This document shows positions 31,908 through 40,836 of a DNA stretch of 50,693 nt, piece after piece; position 1 is the stretch's first letter; each line of letters starts with the position of its first letter. The notes below the pieces were generated by a model. It was not told where the DNA came from, did no database searches, and was given only the letters and a program-made list of their open reading frames with translations. Source of the stretch: JABDBK01 sp964453575 (GTDB taxonomy: Bacteria > Pseudomonadota > Gammaproteobacteria > DSM-16500); the NCBI GenBank assembly GCA_964453575.1, contig CAYVRW010000004.1, positions 1-50,693 on the forward strand, read 5' to 3'. The position numbers were made by a program, and so were the translations under genes.

Positions 31908-32575
31908 CTCATTACAACTACTTTTGTCCCAATATTTGCAAAATTAAAGCGCACCCATTCCGCATCACCGACACTGATGCGTACGCAACCATGGCTGAGA
32001 TTTGCTTCAGCTATTTCATGCGAACCGTGTAATCCCTGGTTACCATTAAAAAACATGCAATAAGGCATAGGTGCACCGCCGCGGCCAACAGGATAGCGTT
32101 TAGAATAACAAGAACGGCTTCCTAATGAAAAAATGCGAAATGAACCTGAACGCGTTCTACATGCTCGATGAATATCAGGGCACCATGATGAGCCTGCCGT
32201 TGCAAGACCGGCACGCAATAGTTTGCCATCCGCTGCATAAGCACCCCAAACATGCTTTCTTGGATTGATAACAATAACTTTTTCTCCATAGCCGCTGGTG
32301 GGTGACAATCGAGAAACATAAGACCCATAAGAAGCAGCGGGTCGATATTTTTTATGATGAGAAGAAGTGGTAGTAGTAGTCCTCGTTCTAGAATAATTAT
32401 AATTTGGCTGACTTGCTTCATGACGATGCTCGTATACTTGTTCATCATTAAAGTAACCCGGAGCGGAATATTGCGGAGTCTCATCAAAATCAGCCGATGA
32501 ATAGGCAGAAACATAAGATATCAATAATAAATTGACAGAGATCGTATAAAAAATGAATAGAATGATGTTACGCAT
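31901..32575 (-). CDS. L,D-transpeptidase (YkuD domain)
   Basis: 224 residues from the ATG at 32575, chosen for GAGGAG upstream; an in-frame ATG three codons earlier overlaps less well. Signal peptide or anchor at residues 1-25, a Ser/Thr/Tyr-rich linker, then YkuD: 'KVIVINPRKHVWGAYAADGK' and the active-site signature 'HGSHEIAEANLSHGCVRI' (nucleophile Cys in S-H-G-C-V-R). It would form 3-3 peptidoglycan cross-links or attach proteins to the wall in the periplasm. Confidence 0.9.
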   Translation of the reverse strand: MRNIILFIFYTISVNLLLISYVSAYSSADFDETPQYSAPGYFNDEQVYEHRHEASQPNYNYSRTRTTTTTSSHHKKYRPAASYGSYVSRLSPTSGYGEKVIVINPRKHVWGAYAADGKLLRAGLATAGSSWCPDIHRACRTRSGSFRIFSLGSRSCYSKRYPVGRGGAPMPYCMFFNGNQGLHGSHEIAEANLSHGCVRISVGDAEWVRFNFANIGTKVVVMSY

Positions 32576-32802
32576 AATAACCACTCCTCTTTATTTTTAT
32601 GTCTTATATATATAGTTTAAACCAGATTTAGTACAACATAACGGGCAAATAAGACTTTAATTTATACAGTTTATTTAAATATTAGTAAATTTAGAGCAAT
32701 ATTTCTTTTAATTTTCTTTAAGATTTCCTTAAGGAAACATCTGGCATAATGACCCTGATTTTTTTGGATTATTAACAAATATTAACAAGGAGATACATAC
32801 TA

Positions 32803-33474
32803 ATGTCAAACGCACGTTATATCTCAATCGAAGATTATAAAGAAGATTTAGAGTCATATAAGAGAGATTTAGAGTTATATAAAAGAAACCTTGAAAAAGC
32901 AATCAAATATCAAGTCACTCTAGAGCAACAAGTCCGCACTCTCACTAAAGAAAAAAATACTTTATTAATAACGAAAAAGCAACTTACCGACGAAAAAAAT
33001 ACTTTATTAACAACAATAAACCAGCTTACCAAAGAAAAAAATGGTCTCCTGCAACATATTAAACAACTGACGGACCACATTGAAACATTGAATGCACAAG
33101 CTCAAACGGAACAGCTTGAGCTAGAGTTAATCGAAGCAAAAAAACAAATCAATCAACTTCTTGCTGCTCTTGAACAACAACGTCAAGAACATGCCTTATC
33201 TATGCAAGAAAATAAACGACTAAACATTGAAACCATACCCTCCATGACGGAAGAGACACCGCCAACACCGCCGCCATCACCACTGCGCGTGATAGAAACC
33301 ACAGCAACAAGTATTCCGCCTGCTGAAGCTTCTTACGGTATTTGGCGATTGTTTGGCTACAAAAATCAAGAAGCAAAACCTGTGGTAGACCCAAAACATA
33401 AAACTCCGTTGGGTGATTTAACGAATGCTAATGTTGAACTTATTATGGCGGAAAATCGTTTGGGGAAAAGATAA
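32803..33474 (+). CDS. Coiled-coil protein, effector-like
   Basis: 223 residues, with AAGGAG before the ATG. Residues 8-130 are a long coiled coil with internal repeats of about 14 residues ('LTKEKNTLLITKKQ', 'LTDEKNTLLTTINQ', 'LTKEKNGLLQHIKQ'), and an earlier 7-residue repeat ('DLESYKR', 'DLELYKR'). A Pro/Thr linker ('EETPPTPPPSPL') leads to a short C-terminal tail. No export signal or enzyme domain. A scaffold or tethering role is guesswork. Confidence 0.7.
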   Translation: MSNARYISIEDYKEDLESYKRDLELYKRNLEKAIKYQVTLEQQVRTLTKEKNTLLITKKQLTDEKNTLLTTINQLTKEKNGLLQHIKQLTDHIETLNAQAQTEQLELELIEAKKQINQLLAALEQQRQEHALSMQENKRLNIETIPSMTEETPPTPPPSPLRVIETTATSIPPAEASYGIWRLFGYKNQEAKPVVDPKHKTPLGDLTNANVELIMAENRLGKR

Positions 33475-33484
33475 ATAAAATTCT

Positions 33485-33515
33485 GTCATGCCAGCTAAAA
33501 ATATGCTGGCATGAC
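33485..33515. terminator. Bidirectional hairpin between convergent genes
   Basis: Perfect 11-bp stem GTCATGCCAGC / GCTGGCATGAC with a 9-base AT loop, 11 bases after the coiled-coil gene stop and 17 before the ankyrin gene stop. No long T-run. Confidence 0.55.
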
Positions 33516-33531
33516 TGAGGTTGGTAAATCT

Positions 33532-34482
33532 TTATTTATTTCCTGGCTTTTGCGGCTCTTTGTTTTCGAGCGCAGGTAATGCTGGATAAACATAATCTAC
33601 AACGATATCCTGCAAAGCTTTTGGGAGGAAAAATGATGTCCCTGTTGGTGAATAAAATGAATAAATGACGTTTCGTCTATGCTCATTTATCACTCTCGAT
33701 ACTGCTGTATTTCGGCCTTCTTCCAGTGTCCCTACTTCAGCTCCATGCGTTAATAAATTTTTTGCTATCAAGGCGTAATCCGCAGGAGCAAAATCATTAT
33801 CTGCACAAATCATCTCCTCAAGAGGCGTTAGGCCGGATTCTGTTTTCGCATTAACATCTGCCTTATATTTTAATAACACACTCACTGTTTTATTTACATT
33901 ACAGTCATCGAAGGATGAGTTAAGTATTACATCCAAAAGTGGAGTCATATCATCATCATCTCTGCAATCCACTGAGGCTTTGCGACTCAATAGCAACTCC
34001 ATCGTATCGCAATGACCATAATGAGAAGCCAGACTCAATGCAGTTTCATTACACTTCGATTTATAATCAATACGGGCTTTTTTTTCTAATAACAAGCTTA
34101 CAACTTCTGTGTGACCCATCTCTGCAGCTAACATTAAAGGAGTGGGACCCTGATTAGGTTGTCCATCAATTTTCGCGTTCCAATCTAATAAAACATTAAC
34201 AGCATCTAATAACCCCTTGTGAGCAGCCAGGCCTAAAAGAGTACCGTAGGTGCTAATAGGGGAGCCCACTTTTGGATCTGTATAAGTACAAGGAGCTGTA
34301 ACTTCCAGATCAAATTTTTGTTCTTGATGAAGATCAGATAATTTTTGTAACAATAGCGCTTTATTTTCCGGATCCGCATTTTGAATTGCTCTAAACATTG
34401 CTAACCTTGCGCTACCTGGCGTTCTAGTCCTTTCACTGGTGTTTGACGTTTCATTGGGGCTTGGCCTTTTTCTATGTTGCAT
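33532..34482 (-). CDS. Ankyrin-repeat protein with C-terminal F-box-like motif
   Basis: 316 residues, ATG preceded by CGAGGAATC. At least four ankyrin repeats between residues about 80 and 240: 'YGTLLGLAAHKGLLDAVNVL', 'GPTPLMLAAEMGHTEVVSLL', 'NETALSLASHYGHCDTMELL' and 'GLTPLEEMI' with 'LLTHGAEV'. The C-terminus ('LPKALQDIVVDYVYPALPAL') resembles an F-box-like helix. Ankyrin proteins are common type IV effectors in Legionella and Coxiella; here secretion is only inferred. Confidence 0.88.
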   Translation of the reverse strand: MQHRKRPSPNETSNTSERTRTPGSARLAMFRAIQNADPENKALLLQKLSDLHQEQKFDLEVTAPCTYTDPKVGSPISTYGTLLGLAAHKGLLDAVNVLLDWNAKIDGQPNQGPTPLMLAAEMGHTEVVSLLLEKKARIDYKSKCNETALSLASHYGHCDTMELLLSRKASVDCRDDDDMTPLLDVILNSSFDDCNVNKTVSVLLKYKADVNAKTESGLTPLEEMICADNDFAPADYALIAKNLLTHGAEVGTLEEGRNTAVSRVINEHRRNVIYSFYSPTGTSFFLPKALQDIVVDYVYPALPALENKEPQKPGNK

Positions 34483-34669
34483 AATAGATTCCTCGATAAA
34501 TCATAAAGTGGTTAATAATAGCACAGCTGTACGTTTTTTGCTATCAATTTTTGAACAGGGATGTTTATCGATCATGAAATTTGAATTATGTAACCCATTG
34601 ATTAATAAGTTATAATATAAATTGCGAAATTATTGACGTGCATAGAAGTGACAGAGCGATGAATAGTCA

Positions 34670-35443
34670 CTAATTTTCAACAATAAACGCAGGATTAACC
34701 AACGAAACCTTGTTATAACCCAACTCTTGCTCATCATTCGTCAATTTAACCTGCTTTCCCACTTCGCTCACCAAAATATGGCCGGCGGCGGTGTCCCACT
34801 CCATCGTGGGTGCAAAACGAGGATATATGTCAGCAGCCCCTTCTGCGATCAGGCCAAATTTTAATGCACTGCCCGAGGTAATCACACTGACTTGCTTACC
34901 GTTTTTATAAAGTTTTTGTAAAAACGATTCGGTCTCATCACAACGATGTGAGCGCGATACCACAGCACGATAAATGTCCTGTTGCGGTTGCTGTTTCTCA
35001 AGTTTAATATGTTCATTATTTAAAATTTTATAAGCGCCCTTACCTTGCTGCGCATAATACGTTAAACCAAAGGCAGGCGCATTGATCACACCTAAGATAG
35101 GTTTTTTATTTTTAATGAGTGCAATATTAATCGTAAACTCACCATTGCGCTGAATAAATTCTTTGGTTCCGTCCAAAGAATCAACAAGAAAAAAATAATC
35201 CCAATGTTTGCGTTCTTCATAATCAAAATGTTTCACGGATTCTTCTGAAATAATAGGAATGGAAGGATAAAGTTTTTCCAATGAACTGCAAATATAAGTA
35301 TTAGACTCAATGTCTGCCTTGGTTAACACAGAGTGGTCTATTTTTCTCATGACTTCTAATGATTGTTGTTCATAAATCATCATCACTAGTCTTGCGGCCT
35401 GATGAGAGATCTTAAGAATTTCATTCATATCGACTTGAATCAT
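34670..35443 (-). CDS. cysQ: 3'(2'),5'-bisphosphate nucleotidase CysQ
   Basis: 257 residues; magnesium-dependent hydrolysis of PAP to AMP, removing the by-product of sulfotransferases. Inositol-phosphatase superfamily motifs: 'PIISEESV', 'FLVDSLDGTKEFIQRNGEFT' (D-x-x-D-G-T) and 'MEWDTAAGHILV'. Divergent from the ATP sulfurylase/APS kinase gene with 90 bases between, so the three sulfate genes are probably coordinated. Confidence 0.94.
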   Translation of the reverse strand: MIQVDMNEILKISHQAARLVMMIYEQQSLEVMRKIDHSVLTKADIESNTYICSSLEKLYPSIPIISEESVKHFDYEERKHWDYFFLVDSLDGTKEFIQRNGEFTINIALIKNKKPILGVINAPAFGLTYYAQQGKGAYKILNNEHIKLEKQQPQQDIYRAVVSRSHRCDETESFLQKLYKNGKQVSVITSGSALKFGLIAEGAADIYPRFAPTMEWDTAAGHILVSEVGKQVKLTNDEQELGYNKVSLVNPAFIVEN

Positions 35444-35533
35444 AAAATATACTGCCTTGCATTAGCTAAGTCTTAATGTATACTTTTTGTGTATAGTTGA
35501 ACAGTAAAATCAATAGGACATGGAGATAGCGTC

Positions 35534-37201
35534 ATGCTTTTCAAATGGATAGTCAACCCCCGTCAACGCTGCGACCTTGAAATGTTACTCAATGGAGCAT
35601 TCTCACCCTTAACTGGATTTTTAACACAAGCTGACTACCAAAGTGTTTTATCTAGCATGCGGTTGCAAAATGATAAACCATGGCCTATTCCCGTGAACTT
35701 AGATGTGAATAATGAGTTTGCGGAAAAAATTCATCTGGGAGATACTGTAGAACTTTATGATTTTGATAATACTCTTTTAGCGCACCTGCAAGTCAGTGAT
35801 AAATGGCGGCCTGATAAAACCATTGAAGCCATGAAAGTATTCAATACGACAGATATCAAACATCCTGGCGTAAATTATCTTTTTAACACTGCAGGACCAT
35901 GGTATTTAGGAGGGGTGGTACAAAAAGTACAACTGCCTAAACATTTTGATTTTATCAATTATAGACACTCACCTGAATCACTGAAAAATTTATTTTTGTC
36001 GCTGGGATGGGAACGCATTGTTGCCTTTCAAACCCGCAATCCTATTCATAAAGCGCATATGGAATTAACACTTAGAGCAGCGCAAGAAATTCACGGTAAC
36101 ATCTTGATCCATCCCGTTGTAGGGATTACTAAACCGGGGGATATTGATTATTTAACCCGTGTCCATTGTTATCAAAAAATATTACATCATTATCCTGCCA
36201 ATAAATCGTTGCTAAGCTTATTGCCGCTGGCCATGCGTATGGCAGGGCCGAAAGAAGCATTATGGCATGCTATTATACGAAAAAATTATGGTTGTACGCA
36301 TTTTATCATCGGACGTGATCATGCAGGCCCAGGCAATGATGCCAATGGAAAATCATTTTATGACCCTTATGCGGCACAAAAATTGGTAGCACAATACCAA
36401 GATGAAATTGGCATTGCCATGCTGCCTTTTCAAGAAATGGTTTATGTGAAAGAACGCCATCAATATTGTACTCGCGATGAAGTTAAACCTTACGAAAATA
36501 TTCTCAGCATTTCTGGCACAGCACTGCGACAAGCTTTGCTTAATGAACAACAGATTCCTGCATGGTTTTCTTTTCCTGAAATCATTGAAGAATTACGTTT
36601 GTCTTATCTGCCAAAACATAAAAAAGGTTTTACCATTTTTTTTACTGGATTATCTGGCGCAGGAAAAACGGTATTATCGCAAGCATTATTTGCAAAACTG
36701 CAAAGTTTAGGCATAAAAAATGTCTCCGTGTTAGATAGTGATGCCACACGAAGAATATTAGGCAAAGAACTTGGGTTCTCAAAAGAAGATAGAAATTTAA
36801 ATATCAAACGGCTTGGTTTTGTGGCATCTGAAATTACTAAAGTTAACGGCATTGCCATTTGCGCCGCCATTGCTCCCTATGCTGAGGCCAGAGAAGAAAA
36901 CCGTCAACTTATATCACAATATGGCGGGTACATTGAAATTTATGTTGACACATCGTTTCAAGAATGCGCGAAAAGAGATACCAAAGGACTTTATGCGCGT
37001 GCAATAAGAGGGGAATTAAAGAATTTTACCGGCTTTGATGATCCTTATGAGCCTCCGCTTTACCCAGAAATTCGTATTGATACAGCCTTATTATCAGTAA
37101 ATGCATCGGTAAAAATCATTATGAATTTTTTAGAGCAAGAAGGCTATATCAAAGTAAGTAAAAAAGAAACAATATCCCACCTCGAGGAGACTGTTGTATG
37201 A
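35534..37201 (+). CDS. Bifunctional ATP sulfurylase / APS kinase
   Basis: 555 residues making PAPS from sulfate and ATP in two steps. Residues 1-360 are ATP sulfurylase ('FQTRNPIHKAHMELTLRAAQ', 'HFIIGRDHAGPGNDANGKSF', 'ISGTALRQ'). Residues 365-555 are APS kinase, with P-loop 'FFTGLSGAGKTVLSQAL', 'VLDSDATRRILGKELGFSKE' and 'LYARAIRGELKNFTGFDDPY'. It is the Sat-CysC fusion type rather than CysDN. No reductase genes are nearby, so the product is more likely used for sulfation than for assimilation. Ends by overlapping the sulfotransferase by 4 bases. Confidence 0.95.
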   Translation: MLFKWIVNPRQRCDLEMLLNGAFSPLTGFLTQADYQSVLSSMRLQNDKPWPIPVNLDVNNEFAEKIHLGDTVELYDFDNTLLAHLQVSDKWRPDKTIEAMKVFNTTDIKHPGVNYLFNTAGPWYLGGVVQKVQLPKHFDFINYRHSPESLKNLFLSLGWERIVAFQTRNPIHKAHMELTLRAAQEIHGNILIHPVVGITKPGDIDYLTRVHCYQKILHHYPANKSLLSLLPLAMRMAGPKEALWHAIIRKNYGCTHFIIGRDHAGPGNDANGKSFYDPYAAQKLVAQYQDEIGIAMLPFQEMVYVKERHQYCTRDEVKPYENILSISGTALRQALLNEQQIPAWFSFPEIIEELRLSYLPKHKKGFTIFFTGLSGAGKTVLSQALFAKLQSLGIKNVSVLDSDATRRILGKELGFSKEDRNLNIKRLGFVASEITKVNGIAICAAIAPYAEAREENRQLISQYGGYIEIYVDTSFQECAKRDTKGLYARAIRGELKNFTGFDDPYEPPLYPEIRIDTALLSVNASVKIIMNFLEQEGYIKVSKKETISHLEETVV

Positions 37202-38220
37202 CAAAACATATTTATATGGTCCTTGGGTTCGCTCGCAGTGGTACCAGCGTCATCACCCGCGGGCTCAAAGCATTAGGTGTGGATCTTGGCGATAAAATTA
37301 TAAAACCTAGCGATCGCTGGAACCCTACTGGTTTTTTTGAAGATGAAGAAGTTATCTATAATATCAATGCAAAAGTGTATGAAAAATTAGACCAGCGCAT
37401 ACGCGGTATACCTATTATAAATAGAGATTTGTTTTATCATAACGATTTATCCAATTTAAAAAATGATGCAATACACATGCTTCACCAACGTTTTTTAAAT
37501 ACTAATCACTGGGGTTTTAAAAATCCTAGCAGTACGAAAATCATTCCTTTTTGGCAAACCATTTTTGATGCTGAAAAAATACAGGACCACTACATTATTT
37601 CACTTAGAAACCCTTTATCTTCTGCAAGTTCCATTGCAAAACTTACGAAAATTGATCTTGAAACAGGATTATTATTATGGCTCACTCATATGATTCCTGC
37701 GATTGATGAAACCATGGGACGACGCTGCATGGTGATAAGTTATGAACTTTTGCTGCAAGACCCTATTGCACAACTCGCACGTATGAAATCACAGTTAGCT
37801 ATTGATAATTTGCATGAAGATAAGGAAAGTTTTACCAACCAATTTCTTAAAAAGGATTTATACCATCATCGTTTTAATGACCATGATTTAATGAACCATT
37901 CCTCTATAAAAATGGTGCCTTTATGTTTAAAAGTTTATGAGCTTCTTATGCAAGCAGCTACCGATCAAATTGAGTTAAACAGCTCTGAATTTATGGCTTC
38001 ATGGCAAATCATTAAAGATGAATTTGAAAAATATTATCCTATCTATTGTTATATCGATACTTTATTAAGAAGAAACAAAGAAAACCAACTTGAAATACGC
38101 AAGATACATAAATCTATCATTTGGAAAGTTATTTATCCGCTGCGCTGGTTAGATAATGTTTTGCGAGCATTACGGAAAAAAAGACGGACAAAAAAACGTT
38201 TGTTAACAGCATACGAGTAA
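37198..38220 (+). CDS. Sulfotransferase (PAPS-dependent)
   Basis: 340 residues. The 5'-phosphosulfate loop is 'MVLGFARSGTSVITRGLKAL' (a P-loop-like G-x-x-R-S-G-T-S) and the 3'-phosphate-binding region is 'YIISLRNPLSSASSIAKL'. No signal peptide; cytoplasmic. The C-terminal 40 residues are basic ('RALRKKRRTKKRL') and may touch the membrane. ATG overlaps the PAPS synthase stop (ATGA), with CGAGGAG upstream, so it is co-translated with its cofactor source. The acceptor (surface sugar, lipid or protein) is unknown. Confidence 0.87.
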   Translation: MTKHIYMVLGFARSGTSVITRGLKALGVDLGDKIIKPSDRWNPTGFFEDEEVIYNINAKVYEKLDQRIRGIPIINRDLFYHNDLSNLKNDAIHMLHQRFLNTNHWGFKNPSSTKIIPFWQTIFDAEKIQDHYIISLRNPLSSASSIAKLTKIDLETGLLLWLTHMIPAIDETMGRRCMVISYELLLQDPIAQLARMKSQLAIDNLHEDKESFTNQFLKKDLYHHRFNDHDLMNHSSIKMVPLCLKVYELLMQAATDQIELNSSEFMASWQIIKDEFEKYYPIYCYIDTLLRRNKENQLEIRKIHKSIIWKVIYPLRWLDNVLRALRKKRRTKKRLLTAYE

Positions 38221-38283
38221 AATCATCAAGTTATATTTATAGCATATCCTTTATAATAGGGTTGTATGACCGAGGATATTGTT

Positions 38284-38511
38284 ATGAAATTGCATATTAT
38301 TATAACAACAAGTTTAATTGTGTTTTTCATAGCAGGTTGTGCCAATGACAAAAGCACAGGTACACCTACGCCGGGTTATGTCACTTATTATTTTCCTAAT
38401 TTCTATCCTGCCTATCATTATGCACCCTATTTCGATCAATATTATGATCCCAGTCCGCGTGATAATAATTTTAATTATTATGGTTATTATGGATATTGGG
38501 GAAGAAAATAG
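38284..38511 (+). CDS. Small Tyr-rich lipoprotein
   Basis: 75 residues from the ATG at 38284 (GAGGATATTG upstream; an earlier in-frame ATG at 38266 is less likely). Lipoprotein signal with lipobox 'FIAGC'. The mature part is very rich in Tyr, Asn and Pro ('YYFPNFYPAYHYAPYFDQYY' and 'NYYGYYGYWGRK'). Probably an outer-membrane or periplasmic lipoprotein; role unknown. Confidence 0.75.
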   Translation: MKLHIIITTSLIVFFIAGCANDKSTGTPTPGYVTYYFPNFYPAYHYAPYFDQYYDPSPRDNNFNYYGYYGYWGRK

Positions 38512-38565
38512 CTAAGATAATGCCAGCTATGATAAAATTTTCGGTAAAATTAAAGGACTAATTGC

Positions 38566-39675
38566 ATGTTCCCTGAAAAAATCTCCATCATGACATTCAA
38601 CATTGCCTGCCTTCCCTTGCTTGGCGCCATTAATGCAAAATTTTTGCGGCTAAATCGCACCAGAACTAATCTCATCATAGAACGTTTAATAAAATGGAAC
38701 CAAACGGGTTCCGCCCCAGATATTTTATGCTTTCAGGAAGCCATGGCGTTAGAAACACGCCAATTATTAAAACAAAAGCTTACCGCGCACTATCCTTATC
38801 ATACCGATAATCTTGGCGTAGGCACGCTCAGAGGAAGTGGTTTATATATTTTTACTAAATACCCTATTCTTGAATCCAAGTTTATTCAATACAATAACAA
38901 TAAAACCGGCGAAGAATCGCTAGCCATCAAAGGGATTATTGGCGTTAAACTTAAGATTTCTGACACTCAATTTATTACGGTTTTTACCACACACCTTGAA
39001 GCAGATGGCGCGATCCTAGGCGATAAACAAACACATAAAACCGGTAAAACAAACTCCTTTGAACGCGGCGAACAAATGGGTGTGATGGCTGATGCTTTTA
39101 AAACCTGGGGCATTTATCCACCTAAAAATTATCCCGCCATGCAATATTGTAAAACCTTTGTTTGTGGTGATTTTAATACACCACTTAATGATGAACGAAG
39201 AATGTTAAGTAAAAGCACCGGCAAAGCAAATAATCATTTTAAAAAAGACATGATAAAATATCATGGGCAAAATGGTTTGTTTGAACATCTAGAACACACT
39301 GTCCCCAGCAATTTTTTTGATGTCAGAGATATCAATCATTACAAAGATGGCGTAAAACAAATTGTGCCTAGTCTTTTTAATGAGGCGAAAAAACAAAATA
39401 AATTTATTGGAACTTATGTCAGTGATAATGTTTCAAAGGCAAATAAAGATTTCCTGAAACCCGTGCAACCTTATGATGCAGCATGCAATGTCATTGATGG
39501 TGTGTTTTGCAGTCGTTTTAGCGACCAAGAGAAAACTAACTGGGAAATTAATGACGCACCCGGATTGTTTCAATCAAAAATTATTTCTTTAAAATTAAAT
39601 GGCGAAGAAAAAGAAAGTGATATTAGTTTAAGTGATCATTTTCCTATGGTAGGCACATGGCAGCCAAAATTCTGA
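38566..39675 (+). CDS. Endonuclease/exonuclease/phosphatase family protein, sphingomyelinase-like
   Basis: 369 residues, AAAGGAC before the ATG. EEP fold: 'ISIMTFNIACLPLLGA', 'DILCFQEAMALETRQ' (metal-binding Glu), 'GSGLYIFTKYPILESKF', 'FTTHLEADGA', 'TFVCGDFNTPLNDE' and 'DISLSDHFPMVGTW' (catalytic Asp-His). The DHxP end and the 'THLEA' strand fit neutral sphingomyelinase-like members rather than DNA repair nucleases. No signal peptide is visible, so if it acts on host lipids it would need a dedicated secretion route. Confidence 0.82.
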   Translation: MFPEKISIMTFNIACLPLLGAINAKFLRLNRTRTNLIIERLIKWNQTGSAPDILCFQEAMALETRQLLKQKLTAHYPYHTDNLGVGTLRGSGLYIFTKYPILESKFIQYNNNKTGEESLAIKGIIGVKLKISDTQFITVFTTHLEADGAILGDKQTHKTGKTNSFERGEQMGVMADAFKTWGIYPPKNYPAMQYCKTFVCGDFNTPLNDERRMLSKSTGKANNHFKKDMIKYHGQNGLFEHLEHTVPSNFFDVRDINHYKDGVKQIVPSLFNEAKKQNKFIGTYVSDNVSKANKDFLKPVQPYDAACNVIDGVFCSRFSDQEKTNWEINDAPGLFQSKIISLKLNGEEKESDISLSDHFPMVGTWQPKF

Positions 39676-39783
39676 CCTGAACGAAAAATTTTGGCCTTAA
39701 TTCGGGCGATTTCCAGCCATTAACCAATGTTATAATTACTGTATACACCTTTGCTCTCACCCACGCCATGGAGGGAGAATAAA

Positions 39784-40029
39784 ATGAAAACAACATTGGT
39801 TATAGTTCTTGGATGTTTTTCTCTGCTACTCATCAACGGCTGCACCTCTATCAACGGCACCGGCCCATGCATCACCCAATACGGCTGCCAACGCAGCATG
39901 GTCTGCGCCACCGGCCCTAACTGCGAATGCACCGACCCTGGCTGTTATTCAGGAAATGGTAACTTTTGCTTAAGCACGGGCCGATGCTGCCGAGCATTCG
40001 GCAACATAGGCCGTCTTGAAGGATGGTAG
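39784..40029 (+). CDS. Cys-rich small lipoprotein
   Basis: 81 residues from the ATG at 39784 (GGAGGGAG upstream). Lipobox 'LINGC'. The mature part has ten further Cys or so ('GPCITQYGCQRSMVCATGPN', 'CECTDPGCYSG', 'STGRCCRAFGN'), suggesting several disulfides or metal binding. No family recognised. Confidence 0.72.
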   Translation: MKTTLVIVLGCFSLLLINGCTSINGTGPCITQYGCQRSMVCATGPNCECTDPGCYSGNGNFCLSTGRCCRAFGNIGRLEGW

Positions 40030-40102
40030 TCCTGCATTTGAAAAGATAACTCATAATAGTATATGATGTTGTTTGTACTTCAATTGTAAAGGACTATTTT
40101 GT

Positions 40103-40405
40103 ATGATGATGCCAATGCCTTATGGATCTTTTTCACTGCAACTCATTGCTTTAACCGCCGGGGTCGCACTCTTTATTTGGTCGCTTAATTCTGATGATAA
40201 AGGCGCTGGGTTAGGCCGATTGTTGGGATTTCTTATTATGATACTGGCTCTTGTTTCCGTCATATGTACGATATATATGAGCGTCCGCTTCTGGATGCAG
40301 CCTGCTGGTGTCTATGAAGTGATACAAATGCAAGATCAAATGAAAGAAAGCACAACACCTGCGGCTGAAACACCTAAAGAAAAACCTGCTCATAAAAAGA
40401 AGTAA
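40103..40405 (+). CDS. Small inner-membrane protein
   Basis: 100 residues from the ATG at 40103 (AAAGGAC upstream). Two transmembrane helices ('SLQLIALTAGVALFIWSL' and 'LLGFLIMILALVSVICTIYM') and a polar Lys/Pro/Thr-rich tail ('AAETPKEKPAHKKK'). No family recognised. Confidence 0.7.
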   Translation: MMMPMPYGSFSLQLIALTAGVALFIWSLNSDDKGAGLGRLLGFLIMILALVSVICTIYMSVRFWMQPAGVYEVIQMQDQMKESTTPAAETPKEKPAHKKK

Positions 40406-40412
40406 ACTTTAA

Positions 40413-40440
40413 ATCCCCTGTGCAATTTTACGCAGGGGAT
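40413..40440. terminator. Hairpin between convergent genes
   Basis: ATCCCCTGTG (40413-40422) and CGCAGGGGAT (40431-40440), 10-bp stem with one mismatch, 8-base loop, followed by ATTTAAAAG. It lies between the membrane-protein gene and the PIN-toxin gene. Confidence 0.55.
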
Positions 40441-40449
40441 ATTTAAAAG

Positions 40450-40836
40450 TTACCATATTCTTTTAATATCATAATTATCAAAAATAGTGTCATTGCTTAG
40501 TATGGGTATACCTTCAACTAAAGCTTGTGCAATTAGAAGCCGATCAAAAGGATCGCGATGATGAAATGGGAGAGAATTCACTTTGATAACATGCTGAAAT
40601 GATATTGCTAATTGCTCGAGGCTATTTTCTTGTAATTCATTTAAGAGAAAACGTTCTAAAGATGGACGAAGTTTTAGCTTATCTAAGCTGCATTTAATAG
40701 ACATTTCCCACATGCTCGCCATGCTCAAAAAAAAATTATTTTTGACATCTAAAAAAGTTTTTTTCGCTGTTTTTGTCAATTTCGCATCATTGGAACTTAA
40801 CCATAAAAAAGCTTGTGTATCTAACAAAATATCCAT
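40450..40836 (-). CDS. PIN-domain toxin
   Basis: 128 residues, VapC-like PIN ribonuclease. Acidic metal-binding set visible: Asp6 in 'MDILLDTQAFLWL', Glu in 'ASMWEMSIKCSLDKL', Asp in 'FHHRDPFDRLLIAQALVEG', Asp in 'ILSNDTIFDNY'. The subclass with 'HRDPFDRLLIAQA' is usually paired with Phd antitoxins, as here. The start codon abuts the antitoxin stop by one base, so the pair is co-translated. Confidence 0.92.
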   Translation of the reverse strand: MDILLDTQAFLWLSSNDAKLTKTAKKTFLDVKNNFFLSMASMWEMSIKCSLDKLKLRPSLERFLLNELQENSLEQLAISFQHVIKVNSLPFHHRDPFDRLLIAQALVEGIPILSNDTIFDNYDIKRIW

